A program made the position numbers and the translations under genes. Below, piece by piece: positions 34,470-42,818 of a stretch of 64,000 nucleotides of DNA. The notes under the pieces were generated by a model. That model had not been told where the DNA came from. It saw only the letters and a list, made by a program, of their open reading frames with translations, and ran no database searches. This stretch comes from Corynebacterium felinum (GTDB lineage Bacteria > Actinomycetota > Actinomycetes > Mycobacteriales > Mycobacteriaceae), in NCBI RefSeq assembly GCF_030408755.1, contig NZ_CP047209.1:1240001-1304000 (forward strand). Direction: 5' to 3'. Position 1 is the stretch's first letter; each line of letters begins with the position of its first letter.

Positions 34470-35636
34470 TTGACCACCACGTCGCTGCCCGAGGCAGATT
34501 TTTTCCACGTAACCCACCGACTCTCATCGGAAGAACGTCACAAATATCAGCAGATCCATGAGTTTCTTCAGTCCGAAATTCGCCCAATTTCTGGCCAATA
34601 CTGGGATAAAGAGGAGTTCCCTTTTGATGTGCTGCCGAAACTGGCCGCACAGGGCTTGGGTGAATTGCAGCTCACGGGCGCATCCCGCCTGCTGAAGGGC
34701 TTGGTCTATGCGGAGGTTACCCGCGCTGATGTGTCGATTTCTGCGCTCGTGGGTATCCATAATGAGCTGGTGCTGGAGCTGATTGCTGATTTGGGCTCGG
34801 AGGAGCAAAAGAAGACGTGGCTTCCAGGCTTGCGCATGTTTGAAAAGGTGGGTTGCTTTGCGCTCACGGAGCCGGATCATGGTTCGGATATTGCAGGTGG
34901 TCTAGCTACCACCGCGACTCGGACGGAGTCGGGCTGGGTGATTACGGGAGCGAAGCGCTGGATTGGTGGCGGTACTTTCGCCGATTTTGCCATCGTCTTT
35001 GCCCGCGATACTGCTGATAATGAGATTAAGGGATTCATTGTTGAGCTTGATCGTGACGGGGTGACGAAGTCGAAGATTTCGCGCAAGATGGGGCTGAGGA
35101 TCATGCAAAACGCGGACCTTGGCTTTGATCATGTAGAGATTCCGGCTGAGAATCTAATCCCTGGCGCGGCGAGTTTTAAAAATGTGAATACTTATTTGAA
35201 GAATTCCCGTGCGTGGGTTGGTTGGCAGGGTGCTGGTTTGCAGCTGGGTATTTTTGATGCTGCCCGCGACTATGCGCTCTCCCGTGAGCAGTTTGGCAAG
35301 CCGATTGCGAAGTTCCAGTTGATTCAGGAAAATCTGGCGCGGATTTTGGGTAATGCGACAGCGAGTTTGTCCATGATGTCCCAGTTGGCGTGGGTGCAAG
35401 AGCAGGGCAATTTACAGATGCATTACGCGGCTCTAGCGAAGGCGACGACCACGCGTTTGGCGCGGGAATCGGCGGCCTGTGGGCGTGCGATTGGTGGCGG
35501 TAACGGTATTTTGACGGAATATGAGCTGTCGAAGATGCTGTGCGATGCCGAGATTTTGTACACCTATGAGGGCACGTATGAGATTAATTCGTTGATTGTT
35601 GGCCGTGCGATTACTGGCCAGTCGGCCTTTGTTTAG
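34470..35636 (+). CDS. Acyl-CoA dehydrogenase (second copy)
   Basis: 388-residue FAD enzyme paralogous to 24663-25787: shared runs include YWDKEEFPFDVLPKLAAQGLG, CFALTEPDHGSDIAGGLATTA, EQFGKPIAKFQLIQE and LYTYEGTYEINSLIVGRAITGQSAFV, with the catalytic Glu in the YEGTYE run. The start is TTG 34470, decided by a strong AGGAGGAG 5 nt upstream and the lack of any better codon. It is followed by the SDR gene 16 nt downstream (operon). Two such enzymes in one island may divide isobutyryl-CoA and 2-methylbutyryl-CoA between them; this is an inference. Confidence 0.93.
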   Translation: MTTTSLPEADFFHVTHRLSSEERHKYQQIHEFLQSEIRPISGQYWDKEEFPFDVLPKLAAQGLGELQLTGASRLLKGLVYAEVTRADVSISALVGIHNELVLELIADLGSEEQKKTWLPGLRMFEKVGCFALTEPDHGSDIAGGLATTATRTESGWVITGAKRWIGGGTFADFAIVFARDTADNEIKGFIVELDRDGVTKSKISRKMGLRIMQNADLGFDHVEIPAENLIPGAASFKNVNTYLKNSRAWVGWQGAGLQLGIFDAARDYALSREQFGKPIAKFQLIQENLARILGNATASLSMMSQLAWVQEQGNLQMHYAALAKATTTRLARESAACGRAIGGGNGILTEYELSKMLCDAEILYTYEGTYEINSLIVGRAITGQSAFV

Positions 35637-35652
35637 AAGGAGAGTGTTGATA

Positions 35653-36387
35653 ATGCATGCTTCTGCTGTTGTTACCGGTGCCGCGTCGGGTTTGGGTGCG
35701 GCGACGTCTCGTGCGCTTGCCGACGCCGGATATCAGGTTTATGGTTTCGATCTGGCTGCTGAGTGTGAGAAAGATCCACGTATTACCTACCTTCAGGTGG
35801 ATGTGACTGATCCTGAGCAGGTTCGCAACGCAATTGCTGGGATCGAGGATCCACTGCGGGTGGCTATTAACTGCGCGGGCATTTGTCCGTCGATGCGGAT
35901 CGTAGGGCGTAAAGGCCCGCATGATCCAGGGTTGTTTGCCACAACGATCAATGTGAACCTTTTGGGTACGTTCCATGTGCTCACCTATGCTGCTGAGAAA
36001 ATGGCTGGTCAAGAACCCATGGATGCTGATAAGCAGCGTGGGGTGATCATTAACACCGCCTCCGTGGCTGCCTTTGAAGGCCAGATCGGACAAGCTGCCT
36101 ACGCGGCTTCTAAAGGAGCGGTTCATGCGCTGAGTATTTGTGCAGCGAGGGATTTGGCAGGAGTGGGGATTCGAGTGAATGCGATTGCCCCAGGCATTGT
36201 GGCAACACCCATGATGGCAGGTATTTCGCCTGAATACCGCGAAGAGCTGGAAAAGCTGGTGCAGTTCCCGGCGCGCATGGCAAAGCCGGAGGAGTATGCT
36301 CAGTTGGCTTTGTCGATTGTTTCCAATCCGTATCTTAATGGGGAGACAATTCGCCTCGACGGTGCGCTTCGTATGCCACCGCGCTAA
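35653..36387 (+). CDS. SDR dehydrogenase, 3-hydroxyacyl-CoA dehydrogenase type 2-like
   Basis: 244-residue classical short-chain dehydrogenase: the cofactor motif TGAASGLGAATSRALA is at residues 8-23, with Asp after the second strand (YGFDLA) favouring NAD(H). NCAGICPS is near 76, the catalytic Ser in NTASVAAF near 137, YAASKGAV near 155, and NAIAPGIVATPM near 180. The overall pattern resembles HSD10-type 3-hydroxy-2-methylbutyryl-CoA dehydrogenases, which would supply the thiolase substrate in isoleucine breakdown. ATG 35653 is preceded by AAGGAGAG; the longer frame from 35596 lies in the upstream gene. It is followed by a strong terminator. Confidence 0.88.
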   Translation: MHASAVVTGAASGLGAATSRALADAGYQVYGFDLAAECEKDPRITYLQVDVTDPEQVRNAIAGIEDPLRVAINCAGICPSMRIVGRKGPHDPGLFATTINVNLLGTFHVLTYAAEKMAGQEPMDADKQRGVIINTASVAAFEGQIGQAAYAASKGAVHALSICAARDLAGVGIRVNAIAPGIVATPMMAGISPEYREELEKLVQFPARMAKPEEYAQLALSIVSNPYLNGETIRLDGALRMPPR

Positions 36388-36402
36388 CGTACAGGACACA
36401 TA

Positions 36403-36444
36403 AGCGTCGGTTCCGTCATGATGACGACGGAACTGACGCTTTTT
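36403..36444 (+). terminator. Terminator after the SDR gene
   Basis: A 15-bp stem with one mismatch (AGCGTCGGTTCCGTC / GACGGAACTGACGCT) is followed by TTTTT, 15 nt after the stop. Confidence 0.88.
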
Positions 36445-36485
36445 AATGCTTTGGGGAGGATTTTCTCTGTGCTCTAGCCCTATGA

Positions 36486-36560
36486 GTTAGAGTTTCAGCG
36501 CGCAGGTGAAAAATTGACCTGCGGTTTTAGTGGTAGCATGTGCTCTATCTCTAACTGATA
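36486..36560. repeat. 75-bp intergenic structured repeat, copy A
   Basis: Aligns without gaps to 48735-48809 with 63 of 75 identical bases. Both ends pair (GTTAGAG / CTCTAAC, 7 bp), as do AGCGC / GTGCT inside. An inner hairpin GCAGGT / ACCTGC lies at 36502-36522. This copy is further flanked by TATGA / TCATA. It sits between two convergent gene ends, after a terminator. The orientation and function are unknown. Read on the minus strand, part resembles a tRNA D arm (AGTTAGAGATAGAGCA). Confidence 0.8.
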
Positions 36561-36656
36561 ATTCTCATAGATCCATGGTCAGTATTCCCACAGTTTTTCT
36601 CGGTGGGGTATCACGCTGCGCTGGGAAGGTTCGCCCCTGACCCAACACCCTTTATT

Positions 36657-36692
36657 CCCCTTCGGTGCAGTAAAGGGGGCGCACTGAAGGGG
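36657..36692. terminator. Hairpin downstream of acuC
   Basis: CCCCTTCGGTGC pairs with GCACTGAAGGGG (11 Watson-Crick plus one G-U) around a 12-nt loop, 14 bp past the acuC stop. There is no U-tract on either strand, so it is a weak terminator candidate or an mRNA end-stabilising hairpin. The remainder of 36388-36705 shows no gene. Confidence 0.45.
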
Positions 36693-36705
36693 ATTGGGCC
36701 TTGTG

Positions 36706-37854
36706 CTAATGCCCAGGATAAGGATTTAAACCCCAGTACGGGAAAATTGAGCGGCTGGTTGCCACCATCGGGGCACAGGGTTGGACTGTGAGCCTGCGCT
36801 CGGGGGAGAAATCGGCAAGTGCGTGCGCTGCGCCGGCGTCGCCAAGCATCAGCCCACTATCACAGCGCACCCGCTGCTCCCAGCCTGCAGGAAGCGTCGC
36901 ATCTGCCGGTAGTTCCACGCCTGCCACAGCACACAACAGCTGTGTCCAGGCACGCCCCACGGAGTCGCGATTGTAACCGCCACCGCCAATTGCCACCCAC
37001 TTACCCTTCGCATATTTCTGCGCCCAACCAGCAACAGAGCGATACGCAAGCGCCATCGCATCAATACTTAATTCCAGATCCGCCAACGGATCATTGCGAT
37101 GCGGATCAGCACCATGCTGCGAAATGATGATCTCAGGGCGGAAGCGGGACAAGATTTGCGGGACAATCCCATGCACAGCCTGCAGCCACTCCACATCTCG
37201 CGTATGGCGCGGGAAAGCAATATTCACCGCAGTCCCAGCCGCATCCGGACCCCCAATATCGTGCGAAAACCCGGTGTAAGGAAACAGATACAACCCCGAT
37301 TCGTGCGCCGAAATAGTCAGCACCCGCGGATCATTCCAAAACATCGCCTCAACCCCATCCCCATGATGAGCATCAAGATCGAGATAACACACCCGTGTTG
37401 CGCCTTGATCCAACAACCAGCGGATAGCGGCCGCAGCATCGTTGTACATACAAAAACCACTCTGGCGATTAAACGTCGCATGGTGCAACCCGCCGGACAA
37501 ATTCACCGCGCGGGCATGCGTACCATTCCACACCGCTTGAACAGCAGCGACAGTCGCACCCACCACCCTGGCGGCAATCGGGGCTAAACCAGGTGTTAGC
37601 GGGTGCTCATGATCACCAATCCCAAAATCAAGATCCGGGGTCTGATCAATGGTCGCCTGAATATAGTCAGGGCAGTGCACTGAAGCGACATAAGCCGCAC
37701 AATCAAGTGGCGGCTCAGCAATATCAAAGAGCTCCAGCACCCCAAAATGTTGCGCCAACTCCATGGCCACGCGCACCCGATCAGGACCCATGGGGTGATC
37801 CTCGCCAAAGGAATACTCCAACAGCTCAGCCGTATGAAGAAGCAAAGGTTTCAT
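36706..37854 (-). CDS. acuC: Acetoin-utilisation-type protein deacetylase AcuC
   Basis: 382-residue class I histone-deacetylase-like Zn enzyme that removes acyl groups from lysines. The motifs are NLSGGLHHA near residue 120 (the paired His active site), the run VCYLDLDAHHGDGVEAMFW near 155, with DLDAHHGDG carrying Zn ligands, GPDAAGTAVNIAFP near 202, QHGADPHRNDPLA near 245, and GGGGYN near 300. Its ATG overlaps the stop of the acetyltransferase gene (ATGA), so the two are co-translated. In Bacillus and actinobacteria AcuC reverses acetylation of acetyl-CoA synthetase; the same role is inferred for this species. Confidence 0.94.
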   Translation of the reverse strand: MKPLLLHTAELLEYSFGEDHPMGPDRVRVAMELAQHFGVLELFDIAEPPLDCAAYVASVHCPDYIQATIDQTPDLDFGIGDHEHPLTPGLAPIAARVVGATVAAVQAVWNGTHARAVNLSGGLHHATFNRQSGFCMYNDAAAAIRWLLDQGATRVCYLDLDAHHGDGVEAMFWNDPRVLTISAHESGLYLFPYTGFSHDIGGPDAAGTAVNIAFPRHTRDVEWLQAVHGIVPQILSRFRPEIIISQHGADPHRNDPLADLELSIDAMALAYRSVAGWAQKYAKGKWVAIGGGGYNRDSVGRAWTQLLCAVAGVELPADATLPAGWEQRVRCDSGLMLGDAGAAHALADFSPERRLTVQPCAPMVATSRSIFPYWGLNPYPGH

Positions 37855-40433
37855 AGCGACCTCGCTAAAGGATCACGCTCACCAGCCAATGCCGCAATAC
37901 GAATTCGTGCCCCCACCACAGATGTCTCACGACTACCGGCAATCACAGGTGTCAATTCCACCTCCACAATGGAAGCAATATCATCACTGAGTGCCGCAAT
38001 GCGCATCAACACATCCTCGACAGAATCCAAACGAGTAGGCCCATGCAACAACTCAGCCGACTGCAAACCCTCCAACATACTGCGCGCATCCACCCGACGC
38101 AGCGGAGGAACCCGCCAACTGACATCATTGAGCAACGACGAAGCAATACCTGAAGGCCCCACACTGACCATAGGCCCCAAGGCTGGGTCTTCAATAGCCC
38201 GCACAACCAAACTTGCCCCAGGCGACACCGTCGGCTGCACCACCGGAAGCATCGAATCAAGATCAAAAATCGTGGCGAGATTCTCCAACGATGACCACGC
38301 AATCTTAAGCATATCCGCATCCGCAATATTACGAATCACAGCATTAAGCTCCGGCCGACCCCGAACCACAGGATGCACCGACTTCAACACCACATCCCAA
38401 CCAAACTCCTCAGCAGCTTCAACAGCCTGCTCAAAACTATCCACCGCAATCCACGGCACTAAAGAAACGCCATAAGCAGCCAAAATCTGCGCAGTCTCTT
38501 CATCCGTAGTCCACCTACCCTCCGGTGACTCATCCAACACAGATGCAACCACAGCCTGCACCGCAGCACTATCACCACAAGCAACCTCATCATCCGGATG
38601 AGGCCTTGCTGCCGCACGCAACTGCGCATTCTCCACCACCAACGACACAGTCTCCAACGCATCGGCATAATTCGGGAAAAACGGAACCTTAAACTCCACC
38701 GACTCCGGCAACTCAGGACGCCTGAAGCCCACCATTGTTGCCACAAGCGGAATCTGGGTGTTAATACCAGACATTGCTACCGCAAAATCCTCCAACACCC
38801 TGGCATTAATCTCCACAATCCCACTCAGCACAACATCCGCATCCCCCGACTCAACAGCACGCTGCGTAGCCGCACTAATCTCCTGAACAGGATCGCCCGC
38901 AACCGTAATCGGGGTAGGAACCAAACCAAAACGAATCGCCGACTGGCGCATCTGCTCATTCAACCCAGCCGAATTCGAAATCAACGTCACCCGCCTCCCC
39001 CTCGGCACCGGCTGCATACTCAAATACTTCGCAATGTCATACATCGTGTCCCGACGACTCACCACCATCGCACCAGTCTGACGGATCACACTATCCAACG
39101 CATGCGCGGAAGCACTCGCCAAACCAGTCACATGATGATGCCGCGCCGACTTCAACGCCCGCGACGGCACAAACACCACCGCATGCTTCGCTAAAGCCAA
39201 ACGCCGCAACACCCGGAAAAACTTCCGCGGATTACCAATCTGATCAATCGACAACAACGCCACACTCGTACGCGGATCATCCGCCCAAAACTGAATCACA
39301 TCATTAGCAGTGACATCCGCAAACGACCCAGTCGAAATAAACGAACTCAACCCACAATCCCGATCCAACGCATGCGACAACGCCAACGTCGCAATACCCG
39401 CAGTCTGCGTAAACAAACCCACCGAACCAGCCTTCGGCATCGGCGCTGGCGAAGCATTCAACCGCACAGCAGGATCAGTATTAATAACCCCCAACGCCGC
39501 AGGACCAAGCGCCCGCAACCCAAACGAACGCGCCTTGTGCACAAAACGCACAGCATCCGACTCCGACACCGCCGGATTCGGCCCCTGCGCCATAAAAATC
39601 ACCCCAGCAGCATTCTTCTCAGCCGCCGCCGCCAAAACCCCCTCCATCGACTCCGAAGAATACGTCACAATCACCACATCAACATCCCCCACAATGCTGC
39701 GCAAATGCACAGCATCCTCCCCCTCATGAGTGACAATATGCAACTGACCCGCAAAACGTGCCGACAACAACTCCGGCGCAACCCGCTGCAAATCAGCAAC
39801 ACTACCAACAACCGCCACCGACTTCGGCTCCAACAACCGACGAATCGAATTCGCCTCCGCCCGCAACTCCCGCCGCTCCATCACCTCACGCGAACTCTGT
39901 GTGGCATCAATGGGAAAATCAACAACAATAAACCCATCCTCCAACTCAGGCTTCACCTCATAACCCGCGCGGATAAAAACCTGAATCATACTCCGATTTT
40001 CAACCAACACCTCCGCAAAAAAGCGCTCAACCAAACACTCCCGCCCAATCTGCGCCAAATGCTCCAATAAAATATTCCCCGCCCCACGACCATGATGATC
40101 ATCTTGAACCAAAAACGACACATCAGCCACACGCGCCGGCAAAAACTGCTCCACAATCTGATAGCGCGCCGTGGCAACAATCCGCTCCCGCTCCACCAAC
40201 ACCAAGGTCACAGTGTCGAAATAATCAATATCCAACCACTGGCGCAAATCATCATCACTCAACGTCGGATGAGTAGAGAAAAAACGCAAATACTTCGACT
40301 TCGGCGAAACCCGCGAATAAAACTCAATAATCGCCTCACGGTCTGATTGGCGCGCCGGGCGTAAGGTGGCGATGCCACCATCGTTTAAAATGACATCAGC
40401 TTCCCAGCGGCTGAGATTGAGATGAGTGCTCAC
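37851..40433 (-). CDS. Protein lysine acetyltransferase, GNAT domain fused to NDP-forming acyl-CoA synthetase-like domain (Pat type)
   Basis: 860 residues. The N-terminal ~185 are GNAT: ATLRPARQSDREAIIEFYSRVSP, then VSFLVQDDHHGRGAGNILLEHL with the acetyl-CoA loop (HHGRGAG). The rest resembles ADP-forming acyl-CoA synthetase: a CoA-binding domain starting near residue 195 (LLEPKSVAVVGS), ligase-CoA domains (GLFTQTAGIATL, LISNSAGLNEQM) and an ATP-grasp part (ILAAYGVSLVPWIAVDSFEQAVEAAEEFGWDVVLKSVHP region near 625-663). This is the GNAT-first order known from some actinobacterial Pat enzymes; Salmonella Pat has the reverse. The catalytic His of the ligase domain is not evident: the LISNSAGL run has Asn where active enzymes usually have Gly and His, suggesting a sensing rather than catalytic domain. 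Confidence 0.92.
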   Translation of the reverse strand: MSTHLNLSRWEADVILNDGGIATLRPARQSDREAIIEFYSRVSPKSKYLRFFSTHPTLSDDDLRQWLDIDYFDTVTLVLVERERIVATARYQIVEQFLPARVADVSFLVQDDHHGRGAGNILLEHLAQIGRECLVERFFAEVLVENRSMIQVFIRAGYEVKPELEDGFIVVDFPIDATQSSREVMERRELRAEANSIRRLLEPKSVAVVGSVADLQRVAPELLSARFAGQLHIVTHEGEDAVHLRSIVGDVDVVIVTYSSESMEGVLAAAAEKNAAGVIFMAQGPNPAVSESDAVRFVHKARSFGLRALGPAALGVINTDPAVRLNASPAPMPKAGSVGLFTQTAGIATLALSHALDRDCGLSSFISTGSFADVTANDVIQFWADDPRTSVALLSIDQIGNPRKFFRVLRRLALAKHAVVFVPSRALKSARHHHVTGLASASAHALDSVIRQTGAMVVSRRDTMYDIAKYLSMQPVPRGRRVTLISNSAGLNEQMRQSAIRFGLVPTPITVAGDPVQEISAATQRAVESGDADVVLSGIVEINARVLEDFAVAMSGINTQIPLVATMVGFRRPELPESVEFKVPFFPNYADALETVSLVVENAQLRAAARPHPDDEVACGDSAAVQAVVASVLDESPEGRWTTDEETAQILAAYGVSLVPWIAVDSFEQAVEAAEEFGWDVVLKSVHPVVRGRPELNAVIRNIADADMLKIAWSSLENLATIFDLDSMLPVVQPTVSPGASLVVRAIEDPALGPMVSVGPSGIASSLLNDVSWRVPPLRRVDARSMLEGLQSAELLHGPTRLDSVEDVLMRIAALSDDIASIVEVELTPVIAGSRETSVVGARIRIAALAGERDPLARSL

Positions 40434-40467
40434 TGTTGTGTTACCCCTTTCACATTTATCACCTATG

Positions 40468-41325
40468 CTACTGCGTTTTTACTTTCCAGGGGAGTACTTT
40501 TCCGTTATCCACGATCAACGGATGAGAATAGTCTTGGCCAGCACTATCGTCGTAGGCATCCATCAGATAGCGCTGCAGGTGCTCACGGTCGGGGAAGAGT
40601 AGGGCTTGGTAGGGTTTGTCGAAAGCCAGCTTCTCGATGAACAACATTTTTCCTTCGTGTTCAACGGCGATTCCGACGTGTCCGATGAACATGTGCGCGG
40701 GTTCGTCGAGGATGTCGTGGAGGAACACTGCAACGAAATGAACGTTGGGGTTATTGAAGACGATGTTGTGCCTTGCAAAGTATTTCTCAATATCTGCGGC
40801 ATGCTGGTCGGGGTCCTTTTCGGCAGTGGTAGGAATTCGGCCATAAAGGACGTCGAAGTTATGCCGTTCTTCTTCGTTGAGGATCGGTGATTGCCGAAGG
40901 GAATCGGAATCAATAAAGAGCAGGCTTGGGTCAACCTCGGCGTTCGAGGCGATGGTGAAGCTATTGGCTCCAAGGACAAAGGAATTGATGCGGCAATTTG
41001 TGCCGGGGTATTCAGGGTACTTTTCCAGCCACGCTTCAGAGATTGCTTCGAGATCGTAATGAGTGGCTGTGTCGTTGTAGTTGACAAAGCCCTGGGCAAC
41101 GAGTGAGCCGGTGGGCACTGTGGTGTTGAATTCTTCGACGTTGCTTAGGAAACGGGAGATGTTTTCTTCTGATACACCAGCGTCGCTTAAGGCTTCGCGC
41201 ACAAGACTGTGGGATTGGGTATCGACGAGGTTGCTGAAGGTGACAGCTTTTTCTTCACTGGCGCAGCCTGTGAGGGTGAGTGTGAGTATTCCGATGAGGG
41301 TCAGTAGTATGTTTTCCCAGCGCAT
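40468..41325 (-). CDS. Lipoprotein, DUF4300-like
   Basis: 285 residues with a short signal peptide and lipobox LTLTGCAS (Cys at about residue 21), so membrane-anchored outside the cell. The body (SNLVDTQSHSLVREALSDAGVS..., VEEFN, CRINSF, HVGIAVEHEGKMLFIEKLAFDKPYQ) resembles the DUF4300 family of secreted proteins; that assignment is from memory and tentative. The HVGI and LFIEK stretches recall a papain-like/transglutaminase-like fold, but no catalytic Cys is obvious other than the lone CRI. Monocistronic, downstream of the Pat promoter region. Confidence 0.7.
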   Translation of the reverse strand: MRWENILLTLIGILTLTLTGCASEEKAVTFSNLVDTQSHSLVREALSDAGVSEENISRFLSNVEEFNTTVPTGSLVAQGFVNYNDTATHYDLEAISEAWLEKYPEYPGTNCRINSFVLGANSFTIASNAEVDPSLLFIDSDSLRQSPILNEEERHNFDVLYGRIPTTAEKDPDQHAADIEKYFARHNIVFNNPNVHFVAVFLHDILDEPAHMFIGHVGIAVEHEGKMLFIEKLAFDKPYQALLFPDREHLQRYLMDAYDDSAGQDYSHPLIVDNGKVLPWKVKTQ

Positions 41326-41408
41326 GGCACAATCCTAGTCTGATCTGCGGATTTGTTAAGTTTTTTATGTTCGTATATTGTTTTGATTCGTACCGCAAGG
41401 AACGCAAT

Positions 41409-41481
41409 GCCCCGTTCGTCTAGCGGCCTAGGACGTCGGCCTCTCACGCCGGTAACACGGGTTCAAATCCCGTACGGGGTA
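41409..41481 (+). tRNA. tRNA-Glu (CTC), copy 2
   Basis: Differs from copy 1 at 22567 by a single base, C to T at the first pair of the anticodon stem (TCGGC/GCCGG, giving a U-G wobble). Acceptor, D arm, CTC anticodon and T arm are identical. It is monocistronic with its own terminator. Confidence 0.95.
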
Positions 41482-41487
41482 CAATTC

Positions 41488-41526
41488 AAAAAACCTCCTT
41501 CCCTTCTTAGGGAAGGAGGTTTTTTT
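41488..41526. terminator. Bidirectional terminator after tRNA-Glu copy 2
   Basis: AAACCTCCTTCCCT pairs with AGGGAAGGAGGTTT, loop TCTT, with T-runs in both directions (TTTTTTT on plus; AAAAAA on the left side). It serves the tRNA and the convergent surface-protein gene ending at 41532. Confidence 0.9.
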
Positions 41527-41531
41527 GAGGT

Positions 41532-42818
41532 TTAGCGGCTGAGCATTCCGCGCAGGCTGAAGGGGATGAGTTGGGTGGGGATAAGTCCTGCAAGGTAAGC
41601 ACCGATTGCGCCTAATAATGCGATGGCAACAACCCCGAGGGTGGCAAGAACGGCCGACAGAGCCCGTGTGGGGAAAGTCGGCTTCGGTGGGGGAGGAGTT
41701 GTTGAGCTGCTGGTAGAAGAAGGTTCGACTGTTGCCGTCGGTACTGGAGTAGAGCTCGGCGAATGAGTCGTGCTTGGTGCTGGCGTGGGGGTTGGTGTCG
41801 GGCTAGATGTGGGTACCACAGTTGGTGTTGGCGTGACGGTTGGGGCGAGTGGTGGTGTGACTGTCGGCGTGACCGTTGGTGTGGGGGTGGGTGCAACGGG
41901 ACGTTGTGAAATGTGCAGGTACTTATAGGCTGGTTGAGCTTCGTGCAGTGGGGGCTGACCCGTCCATGTCTGCGCACCCGACGCGGTGGGATTGTGATTG
42001 ACCTGGGTGTGCATGGTGTTGGCAACTCTGAGTTCACCGGTTTGGACACTATTGGTGCCAGCGGTAGCGGTGATATCGCCACCGTTGATATGGATGAAAA
42101 TTCCCGATAGGGCGTAACTGTCTGTGGGGCTAGTTGAGCTCGCATTGACGGTGCCGCCGTTAATAGTGAGTTCGTGTTCTTGGGCGTAGATCGCTCGGCT
42201 GCCTGCTGCCGCATTCTTGGTGTAGGACTTCACTGTTCCAGAATTGATTGTGATGGCGTAGCTTGAACTTAAGCCCGCACTCCAGAACTTTGTTGATTTT
42301 CCTGCTGAGAGCACTAATGTTGGCCCATCAACGACGATGCTTGGAAGGGCATGGATCGCGGAATTCCATTGCTGGGTATCGCTGGTTGTTACTTCGAGGA
42401 CACCCGTACCGCTAAAAGTGATAGTGCCTGATTGGTGCCCGCGGAAATACGCTGCATTAATACCGTGCGAACTCTCATTGATGGTCACAGTATTTTTCCC
42501 GGTGAGGTAAACGGTGAGGTTTTTGTAGGTCGAGTAGATTCCTGCGACCTCAACCGTTCCTGCTTCGGGGGTGAGAACTACGGGAGTTGTGACCTCTGCG
42601 TTTGTTAAATACAGCGTTGTGGTGGCTGGATCGAATCTGGCAGTCCCATTGCCCAAGATGTTTGAATAGTTGGAAGTTGTGGCCTGAACGCCGTTGATCC
42701 ACAACGTTTCTGGTTCGGAATCGTCAGCGCGGGCGCTGGTTGTGATCAAGCTGAGCATCAGTGCTAGTGCAGCGAGAAAGGCCACGGTGCTATGCCAGGG
42801 GCGTGTGTGGGTATTCAC
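41532..42818 (-). CDS. Secreted, membrane-anchored surface protein with beta-helix-like domain
   Basis: 428 residues: a Sec signal peptide (hydrophobic VAFLAALALMLSLITT, cleavage after SARA), then a Ser/Thr/Gly-rich domain at about 35-290 with repeating short strands (TLYLTNAEVTTPVV, LTVYLTGKNTVTI, ITINSGTVKSYT, LTINGGTVNASS, IHINGGDITATAG) as in right-handed beta-helix or carbohydrate-binding-type domains. A Pro/Thr-rich stalk follows (about 305-375, PTPTPTVTPTV-like), then a C-terminal membrane segment (ALSAVLATLGVVAIALLGAIGAYL). There is no LPxTG motif, so anchoring is by the membrane segment. It is probably exposed beyond the envelope; its ligand is unknown. Confidence 0.82.
   Translation of the reverse strand: MNTHTRPWHSTVAFLAALALMLSLITTSARADDSEPETLWINGVQATTSNYSNILGNGTARFDPATTTLYLTNAEVTTPVVLTPEAGTVEVAGIYSTYKNLTVYLTGKNTVTINESSHGINAAYFRGHQSGTITFSGTGVLEVTTSDTQQWNSAIHALPSIVVDGPTLVLSAGKSTKFWSAGLSSSYAITINSGTVKSYTKNAAAGSRAIYAQEHELTINGGTVNASSTSPTDSYALSGIFIHINGGDITATAGTNSVQTGELRVANTMHTQVNHNPTASGAQTWTGQPPLHEAQPAYKYLHISQRPVAPTPTPTVTPTVTPPLAPTVTPTPTVVPTSSPTPTPTPAPSTTHSPSSTPVPTATVEPSSTSSSTTPPPPKPTFPTRALSAVLATLGVVAIALLGAIGAYLAGLIPTQLIPFSLRGMLSR

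Noticed and set aside
35611..36399. 262-codon frame antisense to the SDR gene
   Set aside because: Low-complexity basic product without similarity; the sense strand has all SDR motifs.
37747..38475. 242-codon plus frame within the Pat gene
   Set aside because: Ser/Thr-rich shadow of the opposite, strongly supported coding strand.
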